Part shown: in pieces, positions 7,795 to 14,478 of the stretch
Layout of the letters: every line of letters starts with the position of its first letter
Numbering within the stretch: the stretch's first letter is position 1
NCBI GenBank assembly: GCA_035519135.1
Contig: DATIWX010000098.1
Location: forward strand, 1-23,907
Reading direction: 5' to 3'
Length of the DNA stretch: 23,907 nucleotides
Source: VBDM01 sp035519135
GTDB lineage: Bacteria > Pseudomonadota > Gammaproteobacteria > Burkholderiales > SG8-39
Notes under the pieces: generated by a model
What the model saw: the letters and a program-made list of their open reading frames with translations, nothing else
What the model was told of the DNA's origin: nothing
The model's database searches: none
Program-made: the position numbers and the translations under genes

Positions 7795-8093
7795 GGACCT
7801 GCGAGACCGGTTCGTCCGCTCCCTACAGGGGCGGCCGCGTTGAGGGTACTGAAGAGCTTCTAACCTCGAATTCTCTAGATCCACGGCTGTCATCTTTCGC
7901 TGGGCGACCAGTTCGCCACCGTGTGTCGGATCGCAACGCAGCGTAGGGGAAAAAACCCGCCCCTGACAGTCAGGCGGGCCCTACATCAAACGTCAGGCAA
8001 ACCCGAGTGGAGGCCGGACGGGCCTATGGCCGGAGCCCTCAAGGTCAGGCGCGCTCGAGCCGTAACACCGTAGTCAGGGAGTCGGCAGGTTTC
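7795..8093. other. 299-bp non-coding stretch between the GST and HDOD genes
   Basis: No convincing coding region is present. Near the GST stop there is a G+C-rich hairpin (CCGCTCC 7816-7822 pairing with GGGGCGG 7828-7834, loop of 5) without a following U-run. A strong minus-strand terminator-like hairpin is at 7950-7978. The hexamer GTCAGG occurs four times (7969, 7992, 8044, 8073), and its complement CCTGAC occurs at 7962. A GGCC-TAT-GGCC hairpin is near 8029-8039. I could not match the region to a known riboswitch consensus; the GEMM cyclic-di-GMP type was considered and rejected. Confidence 0.6.
7950..7978 (-). terminator. Intrinsic terminator on the minus strand with no matching upstream gene
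   Basis: Read on the minus strand, CCCGCCTGA, a 3-nt loop (CTG) and TCAGGGGCGGG form a stem with a 2-nt bulge, followed directly by six Ts (complement of A-run 7950-7955). This is the standard Rho-independent layout for leftward transcription. On the plus strand there is no T-run after the stem, so it does not end the GST transcript well. No minus-strand protein gene lies just upstream. Confidence 0.65.
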
Positions 8094-8984
8094 ATGACCG
8101 GAGCGGCTACAGTCCCCAACAGGCAGCGGGTCCTCGAGCTGATCGCCACGGAGATCGGGCGGGGCGAGCTCACCTTTCCGACCTCGTCCCAGCTGGCGTT
8201 GCGGATCCGCCAGGCTCTCGACGACCCGGACTGCGCGGCCGCGTCGGTGGCGCGACTGATCCAGGCGGACCCGCTGCTCGCGGCGCGGGTAGTCGGTCTC
8301 GCCAATTCCGTGCTGTACAACCGCTCGGGTCGCGTAGTCACCGAGATCCAGGGAGCGGTTTCGCGCGTCGGCTTCTCCGTGGTGCGATCGCTCGCCACCG
8401 CAATTGTCGCGAGGCAGATCGCGGGCACGCCGCTTCAGGCCATCCACAGGAAGATGGCGATGGACCTGTGGGAGCACACCACCCATGTCGCGGCGCTGGC
8501 ATTCGTGCTCGCGCGCCGCGCCACCAGACAGGATCCGGACGCCGCCATGTTCGCCGGGCTGATGCACGAAGTGGGCGGTTTCTACCTGCTGTCGCGCGCC
8601 GACGAGTTTCCCGGGCTGCTGGACGGAAGCCTGATGAGCGACTGGATCGACGACGGCGAGGACGAGGGCGATGCGGGACCCAAGCGCAGCTTCGAGAGCC
8701 GCGTCGGCCGCGCGATCCTCGACGCGCTGCACGTGCCCGCCACCGTCGTGGACGCGGTCGAAACCGTGTGGCAGGGTTATCTGACCCTGCCTCCGGAAAC
8801 CCTCGGCGACACCGTGCTCCTCGCCAACCGGCTGGTGGCGGTGAAGTCGCCCTTCGACCGCTCGGGGGACGACCGTCCGTCCGCGGCGAGCCTCGACATG
8901 GTGGTCGAGGACGAAATGCTCACCGACATCCTGAGGGAAGCCACCCTCGAAGTCGACGGACTGGCGAGGGTCCTGCGGGGCTGA
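8094..8984 (+). CDS. HDOD domain protein
   Basis: The 296-residue protein contains an HDOD (HD-related output) domain over most of its length. Visible features are LTFPTSSQLALRIRQALDDP at about residues 23-42 and QADPLLAARVVGLANS at about 57-72. The helix IQGAVSRVGFSVVRSLATA follows, then MFAGLMHEVGGFYLL at about 155-169. HDOD proteins lack the full metal-binding HD phosphohydrolase site and usually act in signalling, often alongside response regulators or cyclic-di-GMP proteins. A CheY-like regulator gene follows 89 bp downstream, which fits. The ATG at 8094 is chosen; a GTG at 8007 would add 29 poorly structured residues running through the repeat-rich leader. The Shine-Dalgarno is weak (GGGAG at 8077-8081). 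The direct target is unknown. Confidence 0.85.
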   Translation: MTGAATVPNRQRVLELIATEIGRGELTFPTSSQLALRIRQALDDPDCAAASVARLIQADPLLAARVVGLANSVLYNRSGRVVTEIQGAVSRVGFSVVRSLATAIVARQIAGTPLQAIHRKMAMDLWEHTTHVAALAFVLARRATRQDPDAAMFAGLMHEVGGFYLLSRADEFPGLLDGSLMSDWIDDGEDEGDAGPKRSFESRVGRAILDALHVPATVVDAVETVWQGYLTLPPETLGDTVLLANRLVAVKSPFDRSGDDRPSAASLDMVVEDEMLTDILREATLEVDGLARVLRG

Positions 8985-9046
8985 GTGTTCCGTTTGGCAG
9001 GTGCCGAGATTCGTTTCCGGCTCTCAATTGAGGTAATGTAGTCCCG

Positions 9047-9064
9047 TTTCCCTAGGGCGGGAAA
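9047..9064 (+). promoter_or_regulatory. Hairpin touching the ribosome site of the response regulator gene
   Basis: TTTCCC (9047-9052) and GGGAAA (9059-9064) are perfectly complementary with a 6-nt loop. The right arm overlaps the start of the strong Shine-Dalgarno AAGGAG (9062-9067), 6 nt before the ATG. Folding could reduce ribosome access; this is an inference from base pairing only. Confidence 0.4.
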
Positions 9065-9073
9065 GGAGCCGAG

Positions 9074-9451
9074 ATGGCCAGGATTCTCTGCGTTGAGGAC
9101 AGCGAGGACAACCTGCTCGCGCTACACAAGCGTCTGGGCTTGGCCGGATTCGAGGTCAAAGTCGCCACCAATGGCCTGGAGGGAGTCGATTGGGCGAAAA
9201 CGCTGCTGCCCGATCTCATCGTAATGGACCTGCGACTGCCGGGGCTGGACGGCTTCGAAGCAACGCGCCGTCTGAAAAGCCAGCCGGAAACGAAGCATAT
9301 CCCGATCGTCGTCGTCACCGCCGATGCATCCGAGGAAAGCCGCGAGAAGGCGTTCGCCGCCGGCTGTGACGAGTTCGAAACCAAACCAGTTCAGTTCGAG
9401 AAACTGGTCAAGAAGATCCACTCGCTTCTCAGCCGGGGCTCCAAAGCGTGA
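9074..9451 (+). CDS. Single-domain response regulator (CheY-like receiver)
   Basis: This 125-residue protein consists only of a receiver domain. The acidic pair E8/D9, the phospho-acceptor D52 (in LIVMDLRLPG), T82 and K104 (in FETKPVQ) are all in the expected places. Such proteins are phosphorylated by a histidine kinase and act by protein-protein contact; there is no output domain for DNA binding or catalysis. A strong AAGGAG lies 6 nt upstream of the ATG. No histidine kinase is encoded in the window, so its partner is elsewhere. It lies downstream of the HDOD gene on the same strand, a plausible functional link, and is convergent with the tRNA-Arg gene. Confidence 0.93.
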   Translation: MARILCVEDSEDNLLALHKRLGLAGFEVKVATNGLEGVDWAKTLLPDLIVMDLRLPGLDGFEATRRLKSQPETKHIPIVVVTADASEESREKAFAAGCDEFETKPVQFEKLVKKIHSLLSRGSKA

Positions 9452-9479
9452 CCGAGGACGACGTATTGCAGGAAAGGCT

Positions 9480-9555
9480 TGGCGCCCCAGAGACGAATCG
9501 AACGTCCGACCTGCCCCTTAGGAGGGGGCTGCTCTATCCACTGAGCTACCGGGGC
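9480..9555 (-). tRNA. tRNA-Arg (anticodon CCU)
   Basis: The minus strand folds as a complete 76-nt cloverleaf. The acceptor stem is GCCCCGG with CTGGGGC, the D-arm has GCTC/GAGC, and the anticodon stem GCCCC/GGGGC encloses the loop CTCCTAA, giving anticodon CCT (reads AGG codons). The T-arm is GGACG-TTCGATT-CGTCT. The discriminator is G and the 3' CCA is encoded (complement of 9480-9482). A TAGAAT -10-like box lies 11 nt upstream (complement of 9567-9572). No integrase or att duplication is seen nearby. Confidence 0.96.
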
Positions 9556-9566
9556 GCGGGAGGGTA

Positions 9567-9572
9567 ATTCTA
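9567..9572 (-). promoter_or_regulatory. Candidate -10 box of the tRNA-Arg gene
   Basis: TAGAAT on the minus strand lies 11 nt before the 5' end of the tRNA. No consensus -35 is visible at the right distance. Confidence 0.4.
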
Positions 9573-9678
9573 ACGCGAAACGCCTTCGAATCATGGCGTT
9601 GCGTTCCGGCGTCTTTGCTGCTAGTTTGACCCCGGGAAAGCCGTCTTCTTCGAGGTCGGGGAGAGCCTGCTCGCGCGA

Positions 9679-9694
9679 ATGCAGCAAGCTGCAT
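9679..9694. repeat. 16-bp perfect inverted repeat at the permease start codon
   Basis: ATGCAGC-AA-GCTGCAT: the first possible start codon lies inside the left arm. As RNA it could form a 7-bp stem only with a 2-nt loop, which is sterically poor, so a DNA-level site or chance is as likely. Confidence 0.4.
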
Positions 9695-10824
9695 CCATGC
9701 CGGTCCGCGATCCGGATGTGCAGGTCACCGCTGCCGGAGACGGTGAGCGCGTCGTTCATCTTTCCGGGGCGTGGGACATCCGAGCGATCGAGTCGCGCGT
9801 TCAAGCGCTCCAGTCCGCGCTGCGTGACGCGGGCCCGGTGAACGCCGCGCACTGGGATCTCTCGCAGATCCAGCGATTCGATCATATCGGCGCGATGCTG
9901 GTGTGGCGCGCCTGGGACCGGTGCCGCCCGATGAGGCTGGAGTTGCGGCGCGAGCACGAGATTTTTTTCGGCGCGTGCGAGGGGGCGGCCGGCACCGGGA
10001 CTCTAGCGCACCCCGCGCCGGATCCGCTCGCTCCGGTTGTCGCAATGGGACGCGGGGTACTTGCCGCGGCCGGGCATGCGCTCGAGATCCTCCAGCTGTT
10101 CGGCCAGCTGCTGCTCGACGCGGCAGCGATCATTCCTCGGCCGCACCTGCGTCCGTGGCGCGAGTTTTCCGCCAGCATCTACACGATCGGCGCGCAGGCG
10201 CTGGGGATCACCGCTCTGGTCGGCTTCCTCATCGGGGTGGTGTTGTCTTATCTCTCCGCCGAGCAGCTGCGCCTGGTGGGCGCGGACGTGTATATCGTCA
10301 ACATCCTCGGCGTGGGGATCATCCGTGAGCTCGGACCCGTCGTGTGTTCCATCCTTGTGGCCGGGCGATCGGGTTCGGCCATCACCGCGCAGCTCGGAGT
10401 CATGCGCGTGACCGAGGAGCTGGACGCGCTTTCGGTGATGGGCATTTCGAAGACGCTCCGCCTGATCCTGCCGAAGGTAGCGGCGATCGCCGTGGTGCTG
10501 CCGCTGCTCGTGCTGTGGACCTGCGCCGTGGCGCTCATCGGGGGAGCCTTGTCGGCGAAGTTCCAGCTGGGGATGAGCTACCTTCAATTCTTCTCGAGTC
10601 TCCCTGCGGCCGTTCCGGAATTCAACCTGTGGCTCGGCGTGAGCAAGGGCGTCGTGTTCGGTGTGCTGATCGCGCTCACCGCGTGCCACTTCGGGCTTCG
10701 CATCCTCCCGAACACGGAAAGCCTCGCCGCCGGGACAACACGCTCGGTAGTCACCTCGATCACCGCGGTGATTCTCGCCGACGCGATTCTCGCGGTGATC
10801 TTCTCCGACGTGGGCTGGACCTAG
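9679..10824 (+). CDS. MlaE-family lipid ABC transporter permease with fused N-terminal STAS domain
   Basis: The 381-residue protein joins two parts. Residues ~20-100 resemble a STAS domain (VVHLSGAWDIRAIE, then WDLSQIQRFDHIGAMLV), the role played by separate MlaB in enterobacteria. Residues ~150-381 are an MlaE/YrbE permease with five or so hydrophobic helices and the family stretches IVNILGVGIIRELGPVVCSILVAGR and MRVTEELDALSVMGI. The permease works with the downstream ATPase and MCE protein to move lipids across the periplasm. The position aligned with the conserved Thr/Ser of STAS domains appears to be His69. The start could be ATG 9679 (GGGGAGAG 14 nt upstream) or ATG 9697. A perfect 16-bp inverted repeat covers 9679-9694. 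The next gene starts 2 nt after the stop. Confidence 0.92.
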   Translation: MQQAASMPVRDPDVQVTAAGDGERVVHLSGAWDIRAIESRVQALQSALRDAGPVNAAHWDLSQIQRFDHIGAMLVWRAWDRCRPMRLELRREHEIFFGACEGAAGTGTLAHPAPDPLAPVVAMGRGVLAAAGHALEILQLFGQLLLDAAAIIPRPHLRPWREFSASIYTIGAQALGITALVGFLIGVVLSYLSAEQLRLVGADVYIVNILGVGIIRELGPVVCSILVAGRSGSAITAQLGVMRVTEELDALSVMGISKTLRLILPKVAAIAVVLPLLVLWTCAVALIGGALSAKFQLGMSYLQFFSSLPAAVPEFNLWLGVSKGVVFGVLIALTACHFGLRILPNTESLAAGTTRSVVTSITAVILADAILAVIFSDVGWT

Positions 10825-10826
10825 GC

Positions 10827-11609
10827 GTGAGCGACGCCGTTGTCGAGGTCAAGGGCCTGTGGACCGTCTTCGGCGATCTTGTGGTGCACCGCGACCTGGA
10901 CCTTTCGATCAGGCGCGGCGAGGTTCTCTCGCTCGTCGGCGGATCCGGGAGCGGCAAGTCGGTGCTCCTCCGACAGATGCTGGGGCTGGAGCGTCCATAC
11001 CGGGGCAGCGTCCAGGTGTTCGACGTGCCGATCCACAACTGCGACGTGCGGCTGTTCAAGAGGATTCGCAAGCGCTGGGGCGTGCTGTTCCAGCACGGTG
11101 CCCTCTACAGTGCGCTCAGCGTCTTCGACAATATCGCGCTTCCCTTGCGCGAGCTGCACGCTTTCGACGCGGATTTCATTCGCGACATCGTCATGCTCCA
11201 GCTGCAGGCGGTGGGGATCGACAAGGTGCATGCGTCCACCATGCCCGCGGATCTCTCGGGCGGCATGGTGAAACGCGTCGCGCTAGCCCGGGCCCTGGTG
11301 CTCGAGCCGGAACTCGTGTTTCTCGACGAACCGACGGCGGGGCTCGATCCGGACCGCAGCGAAGGCTTCGTCAAGCTCATCCGCGAGCTGCACGACCGGC
11401 TCAGCTTTACCGTGATCATGGCGACCCACGATCTCGACACGCTGGTGTCGGTCTCCGACAGAATCGCCGTGCTGGCGGACCAGAAAGTGGTCGTCTGCGG
11501 CAGCTTGAAGGAAGTCGTGGAATTCGATCATCCGTTCATCCGGAACTTTTTTCTCGGAGAGCGCGGGGAGCGGGCGTTGTCGGCCGCGCCCGCGCTGCAG
11601 GGGGCCTAA
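10827..11609 (+). CDS. MlaF-like ATP-binding subunit of MCE lipid transporter
   Basis: This 260-residue ABC ATPase has Walker A GGSGSGKS (38-45), Q-loop Q89 in VLFQHGALYS and signature LSGGM (143-147, the LSGGM form common in MlaF-type proteins). Walker B is LVFLDE (163-168) followed by PTAGLDP, and the H-loop is H201 in ATHDLDT. It would sit on the cytoplasmic side of the MlaE-like permease and power lipid transfer. A C-terminal extension (about 235-260) resembles the MlaF tail that contacts its partner subunit. The GTG start lies 2 nt after the permease stop; no strong Shine-Dalgarno is visible, so translational coupling is likely. Confidence 0.93.
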   Translation: MSDAVVEVKGLWTVFGDLVVHRDLDLSIRRGEVLSLVGGSGSGKSVLLRQMLGLERPYRGSVQVFDVPIHNCDVRLFKRIRKRWGVLFQHGALYSALSVFDNIALPLRELHAFDADFIRDIVMLQLQAVGIDKVHASTMPADLSGGMVKRVALARALVLEPELVFLDEPTAGLDPDRSEGFVKLIRELHDRLSFTVIMATHDLDTLVSVSDRIAVLADQKVVVCGSLKEVVEFDHPFIRNFFLGERGERALSAAPALQGA

Positions 11610-11618
11610 GGGGGAATC

Positions 11619-12512
11619 GTGGAAAATCGCGCACACGCACTCGCTGCCGGATTGTTCACGCTCGTGCTGGTTGCGGCTCTGGTCGCAGCGGGGCTGTGGT
11701 TCCGTCGCGACGACATCCGCCTTTCGGAGTATCTCGTCACGACGGCCAGCTCGGTGACGGGGCTGAAAGTCGAAGCGGCGGTTCGGTACCGCGGCGTCGA
11801 CGTGGGACGGGTCGAATCGATCAGGCTCGAGCCGGGAGGCTCCGGGCGCGTTCACATCCGCGTGGGCGTGTACCAGGACACGCCAATCACCCGCGGCACC
11901 TACGCGCAGCTCGGGTACCAGGGCGTGACCGGGCTCGCGTACGTCTCCCTCGACAACGACGGTTCATCGAGCGAGCCGCTGAAGGGCCAGGGAGGGGAGC
12001 CCCCGCGCATCGAGATGCGGCCCTCGATCTTCGATTCGAGCCTCGATCTGGTCGCGGCGGTAAGGGAACTCTCCAGCCGCATGAACGAGCTGCTGAGTGC
12101 GGAGAACCGCGGCCTGGTCACCAAGATGCTCGGCGGCATCGAGCGGGCCTCGCGCCGGACCGCGGAGCTCGCCGAGCGGCTGCAAGTCGGCGCGCAGGAG
12201 TTCCCGGGCCTGATGGGCGATGCGCGCAGCACGCTCGCCGACTTGGGCAGGCTTTCGCGCAAGCTGGAAGAGCGCTCGGCGGCCTTCGACCGGATGGCGG
12301 CGAGCCTCGACGACGTCGGCGTCGCCGCGCGCTCGTTCAACGACGAGACCCTGCCGCGCGTCAACACGCTGGTCGAGCAGCTGCAGCGCGATACGCGCGC
12401 GCTCGACCGCATCCTCAACGCGCTCGGCGAGAACCCCCAAAGCTTCGTCTTCGGCGTGCAGCGCGGGAAACCCGGGCCGGGAGAATCAGGATTCAGGGAC
12501 GGAGCACGCTAG
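11619..12512 (+). CDS. MCE-domain (MlaD-like) periplasmic lipid-binding protein
   Basis: The 297-residue protein has one N-terminal membrane helix (about residues 8-27) and an MCE domain at about 38-118. The MCE landmarks are VRYRGVDVGRVESIRL and AQLGYQGVTGLAYVSL. A long alpha-helical tail follows (about 135-285) with heptad-like Leu/Ala spacing. MCE proteins form hexameric rings or tubes that carry lipids between the membranes. The helical tail is longer than that of E. coli MlaD, as in the Mce/PqiB-like forms that build a periplasmic tunnel; this is an inference. It starts with GTG after an AGGGGG ribosome site, 9 nt after the ATPase gene. The lipoprotein gene follows immediately. Confidence 0.9.
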   Translation: MENRAHALAAGLFTLVLVAALVAAGLWFRRDDIRLSEYLVTTASSVTGLKVEAAVRYRGVDVGRVESIRLEPGGSGRVHIRVGVYQDTPITRGTYAQLGYQGVTGLAYVSLDNDGSSSEPLKGQGGEPPRIEMRPSIFDSSLDLVAAVRELSSRMNELLSAENRGLVTKMLGGIERASRRTAELAERLQVGAQEFPGLMGDARSTLADLGRLSRKLEERSAAFDRMAASLDDVGVAARSFNDETLPRVNTLVEQLQRDTRALDRILNALGENPQSFVFGVQRGKPGPGESGFRDGAR

Positions 12513-12516
12513 CGTG

Positions 12517-13128
12517 ATGAAGATTCGCCCCCGATACCTAGTGATCGTCGCGCTGGGCCTCGCCTGCGGCGGCTGCGGCATTTCGACCATCTCGTCGTCT
12601 CCCGAGGTCACGCAGTATGACTTCGGGCCCGCCCCGGCGAGGAATTCGGTGCATAGCCTGCGGCAGTCCCTGCTGGTCTACGATGTGAGCGCGCCTGCGT
12701 GGCTCGATTCCCCGCTCATCTACTACCGACTCGCGTATCAGGATGCCGCGCGGCCCCAGGCATACGCAGACAGCCGCTGGGTGGGCTCGCCCGCCGAGCT
12801 GATATCCAGCCGCGTTCGCGGGCGGCTCGCGGCCTCGGGCAAGGGGGGCATCATCCACCCTGCGGACGGAACGCGCGCCAGCTACGCGCTGCGCGTCGAG
12901 CTGGACGAATTCGCGCAGGTGTTCGACGCCCCGGGACAGAGCAGGGCGGTGGTACGCCTGCGGGCGTCGGTTCTCGGAAAGAGCGCTCTGGTCGCTCAGA
13001 AGAGCTTCAGCGTGGAGCGCCCGGCGATCACTGCCGACGCCGAAGGCGGCGTGCGTGCCCTGATCGAAGCGAGCGACGAAGCGGTCGATCAGCTCGTCGC
13101 ATGGACCGCCGCCAGTCTCAAGAACTGA
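12517..13128 (+). CDS. ABC-type transport auxiliary lipoprotein (PqiC-like)
   Basis: The 203-residue product has a signal peptide ending in a cysteine-containing box (GLACGGC; Cys17 or Cys20 could be lipidated). The domain of the ABC-transport auxiliary/PqiC family follows: LLVYDVSAPAWLDSPLIYYR at about 53-72, RWVGSPAELISSRVRGRL at about 86-103, then a beta-rich core and a C-terminal helix. Relatives sit in the outer membrane and pair with MCE proteins. It replaces the soluble carrier MlaC in this operon. The ATG at 12517 is chosen; a GTG one codon upstream (12514) is possible and would sit 1 nt after the MCE gene stop. It is the last gene of the transporter operon. Confidence 0.87.
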   Translation: MKIRPRYLVIVALGLACGGCGISTISSSPEVTQYDFGPAPARNSVHSLRQSLLVYDVSAPAWLDSPLIYYRLAYQDAARPQAYADSRWVGSPAELISSRVRGRLAASGKGGIIHPADGTRASYALRVELDEFAQVFDAPGQSRAVVRLRASVLGKSALVAQKSFSVERPAITADAEGGVRALIEASDEAVDQLVAWTAASLKN

Positions 13129-13152
13129 ACCGGTGTTGCCGCACCCTTGGGA

Positions 13153-13158
13153 TAGAAT
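13153..13158 (+). promoter_or_regulatory. -10-like box 9 nt upstream of the 43-aa ORF
   Basis: TAGAAT is followed by only 9 nt before the ATG at 13168, and there is no Shine-Dalgarno. The geometry predicts transcription starting within about 3 nt of the start codon. No -35 at standard spacing is evident. Confidence 0.45.
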
Positions 13159-13167
13159 GGCGCCAGC

Positions 13168-13299
13168 ATGACTCGCGAGCAGAAAATCATGTCGGCGATC
13201 GGCTTGGCCGTGTTCGCCTTGGTGGTGGCTCTCGCCCTGAGCGGCTACGTCCATCCCGCGATGCTGATCGATTTCGCGAACATCCGCATCTGCAGCTAG
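13168..13299 (+). CDS. Small single-helix membrane protein (43 aa), hypothetical
   Basis: The ORF encodes a short charged N-terminus (MTREQKIM), one strongly hydrophobic segment (residues ~9-26, IGLAVFALVVALALSGYV) and a short tail ending FANIRICS. It has its own -10-like TAGAAT 9 nt upstream but no ribosome site. I do not recognise the protein. Its end overlaps the first codons of the DUF924 reading frame (frame -1 relative to this ORF), so it may help that gene to be translated. The promoter-like box and good membrane-helix composition argue that it is real; its size argues for caution. Confidence 0.5.
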   Translation: MTREQKIMSAIGLAVFALVVALALSGYVHPAMLIDFANIRICS

Positions 13300-13856
13300 C
13301 CGATTTCTCCGAAGTACTCGATTTCTGGTTCGGTGCCCCGGCATCGCGCGAGCGCGGCCGCCCGCGCAAGATCTGGTTCCGCAAGTCCGACGCCTTCGAC
13401 GCCGAGATCCACAGGCGCTTCACCCCGTTGTGGGAGCGGGCGGTGCGCGGAGAGCTCGAACGGTGGCAGTCCACCCCGCTCGCCGCGCTTGCGCTCGTCG
13501 TCGTGCTCGACCAGTTCTCGCGCAACATGTTTCGCGGAACGCGGCGCGCCTTCGCCGGCGATCCGGCGGCGCTCGCCGCGGCGACGCACATGCTCGAGGG
13601 CGGCTTCGACCGGCTGCTCTGCGCGCAGGAGCGCACCTTCGTGTACATGCCTTTCGAGCACGCCGAGGATCTCGCCGCGCAGCGCCGCTCGCTCGTCCTG
13701 TTCGAGGCGCTCGACCCGAACGACATGGAGTATGCGAGGCGCCACCACGACATCATCGCGCGCTTCGGGCGCTTTCCGCACCGCAACGCCGTGCTCGGGC
13801 GCGAGTCGACGCCCGAGGAAATCGAGTTCCTGAAGCGGCCGGGCTCCTCGTTCTAG
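13290..13856 (+). CDS. DUF924 family protein, start codon unclear
   Basis: About 188 residues match the DUF924 family (alpha-helical, TPR-like fold, function unknown). Landmarks are the N-terminal EVLDFWFGAP, RKIWFRKSDAFDAEI, ALVVVLDQFSRNMFRGTRRAFAGD, VYMPFEHAEDLAAQRRSL, and a C-terminal RFGRFPHRNAVLGRESTPEE. There is no ATG, GTG or TTG in frame at the proper N-terminus. The nearest usable codon is CTG at 13290 (given here as the start), and the next GTG (about 13442) would remove the conserved DFWFG segment. Possibilities are a rare CTG start coupled to the 43-aa ORF, a -1 frameshift from that ORF, or a base error in the sequence. The family assignment is secure; the 5' boundary is not. Confidence 0.8.
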   Translation: MQLADFSEVLDFWFGAPASRERGRPRKIWFRKSDAFDAEIHRRFTPLWERAVRGELERWQSTPLAALALVVVLDQFSRNMFRGTRRAFAGDPAALAAATHMLEGGFDRLLCAQERTFVYMPFEHAEDLAAQRRSLVLFEALDPNDMEYARRHHDIIARFGRFPHRNAVLGRESTPEEIEFLKRPGSSF

Positions 13857-13869
13857 CGCGGCCCGAGGG

Positions 13870-13875
13870 GATAAT
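13870..13875 (+). promoter_or_regulatory. -10-like box 9 nt upstream of the methyltransferase gene
   Basis: GATAAT ends 9 nt before the ATG at 13885, with no Shine-Dalgarno between, the same geometry as at 13153. It suggests a near-leaderless mRNA. Confidence 0.45.
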
Positions 13876-13884
13876 AGGCGCAAC

Positions 13885-14448
13885 ATGCCGCCGTGTGCGC
13901 ACGACATCGAGACGCCTTCCCCCTGGGTGCGCCGCTGGGCGGGCGTGATTCCCGCCGGCGGGCGCGTGCTCGATGTGGCCTGCGGCCACGGCCGGCACCT
14001 ACGCCATCTCGTGTCCCTGGGCTTCAGGGTGGTCGGCGTCGACCGCGACGAGCAGGCGCTCTCGGTCCTTCGAGGCCTCGAAGGCGCCGAGCTGCACGTT
14101 GCGGATATCGAGGCCGGACCCTGGCCCTTTCCTCCCGGCGGGTTCGACGGGGTGGTGGTGGCGAACTATCTGCACCGGCCGGTCTTTCCTCATCTCGTCG
14201 CCGCGCTGCGTCCGGGCGGGGTGCTGATCTACGAGACCTTCGCTCTGGGAAACGAGCGCTACGGCCGGCCCGGCAATCCGGATTTTCTGCTCGAGCCGGG
14301 CGAGCTGCTCCGCAGAGTGGAACCCTTGAGCGTGATCGCGTTCGAACAGGGGCTGGTTGCGTCGCCCAAGGCGGCGCTGATCCAGCGCATCTGCGCCGTG
14401 CGCGGCGACGCCGGATCGTCCGGAGTGCAGGTGATTGCGCTAAAATGA
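13885..14448 (+). CDS. Class I SAM-dependent methyltransferase
   Basis: The 187-residue protein has the Rossmann-fold methyltransferase core. Motif I is VLDVACGHGRH (residues 28-38), and an acidic residue (D53 in VVGVDRDEQAL) would bind the ribose of S-adenosylmethionine. Motif II/III is ADIEAGPWPFPPGGFDGVVVANYL, and ALRPGGVLIYETFALGNERYG follows at about 109-129. It resembles TehB-like and small-molecule methyltransferases; the substrate is not recognisable. It starts 28 nt after the DUF924 gene, with a GATAAT box 9 nt before the ATG. The dapA gene follows after 30 bp. Confidence 0.87.
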   Translation: MPPCAHDIETPSPWVRRWAGVIPAGGRVLDVACGHGRHLRHLVSLGFRVVGVDRDEQALSVLRGLEGAELHVADIEAGPWPFPPGGFDGVVVANYLHRPVFPHLVAALRPGGVLIYETFALGNERYGRPGNPDFLLEPGELLRRVEPLSVIAFEQGLVASPKAALIQRICAVRGDAGSSGVQVIALK

Positions 14449-14478
14449 GGCGCTGACTTTTTCCAGTGTGAGGCCGCT

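Noticed and set aside
7816..7834. Rho-independent terminator after the GST gene
   Set aside because: The 7-bp hairpin has no following T-run; it is only a hairpin.
7990..8060. Possible cyclic-di-GMP (GEMM) riboswitch upstream of the HDOD gene, from a GGCAAACC-like segment
   Set aside because: The second conserved block (GGGACGCAAAGCC-like) and the GNRA tetraloop are absent; only a short word matches.
9480..9555. tRNA-Arg as an integration site for a mobile element
   Set aside because: No integrase, att duplication or composition change is seen on either side; the flanking genes are ordinary chromosomal ones.
13136..13158. TTGCCG as the -35 of the 43-aa ORF promoter (a similar TTGCAG precedes roxA)
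   Set aside because: It lies only 11 nt before the -10 box, too close for a normal sigma-70 -35.
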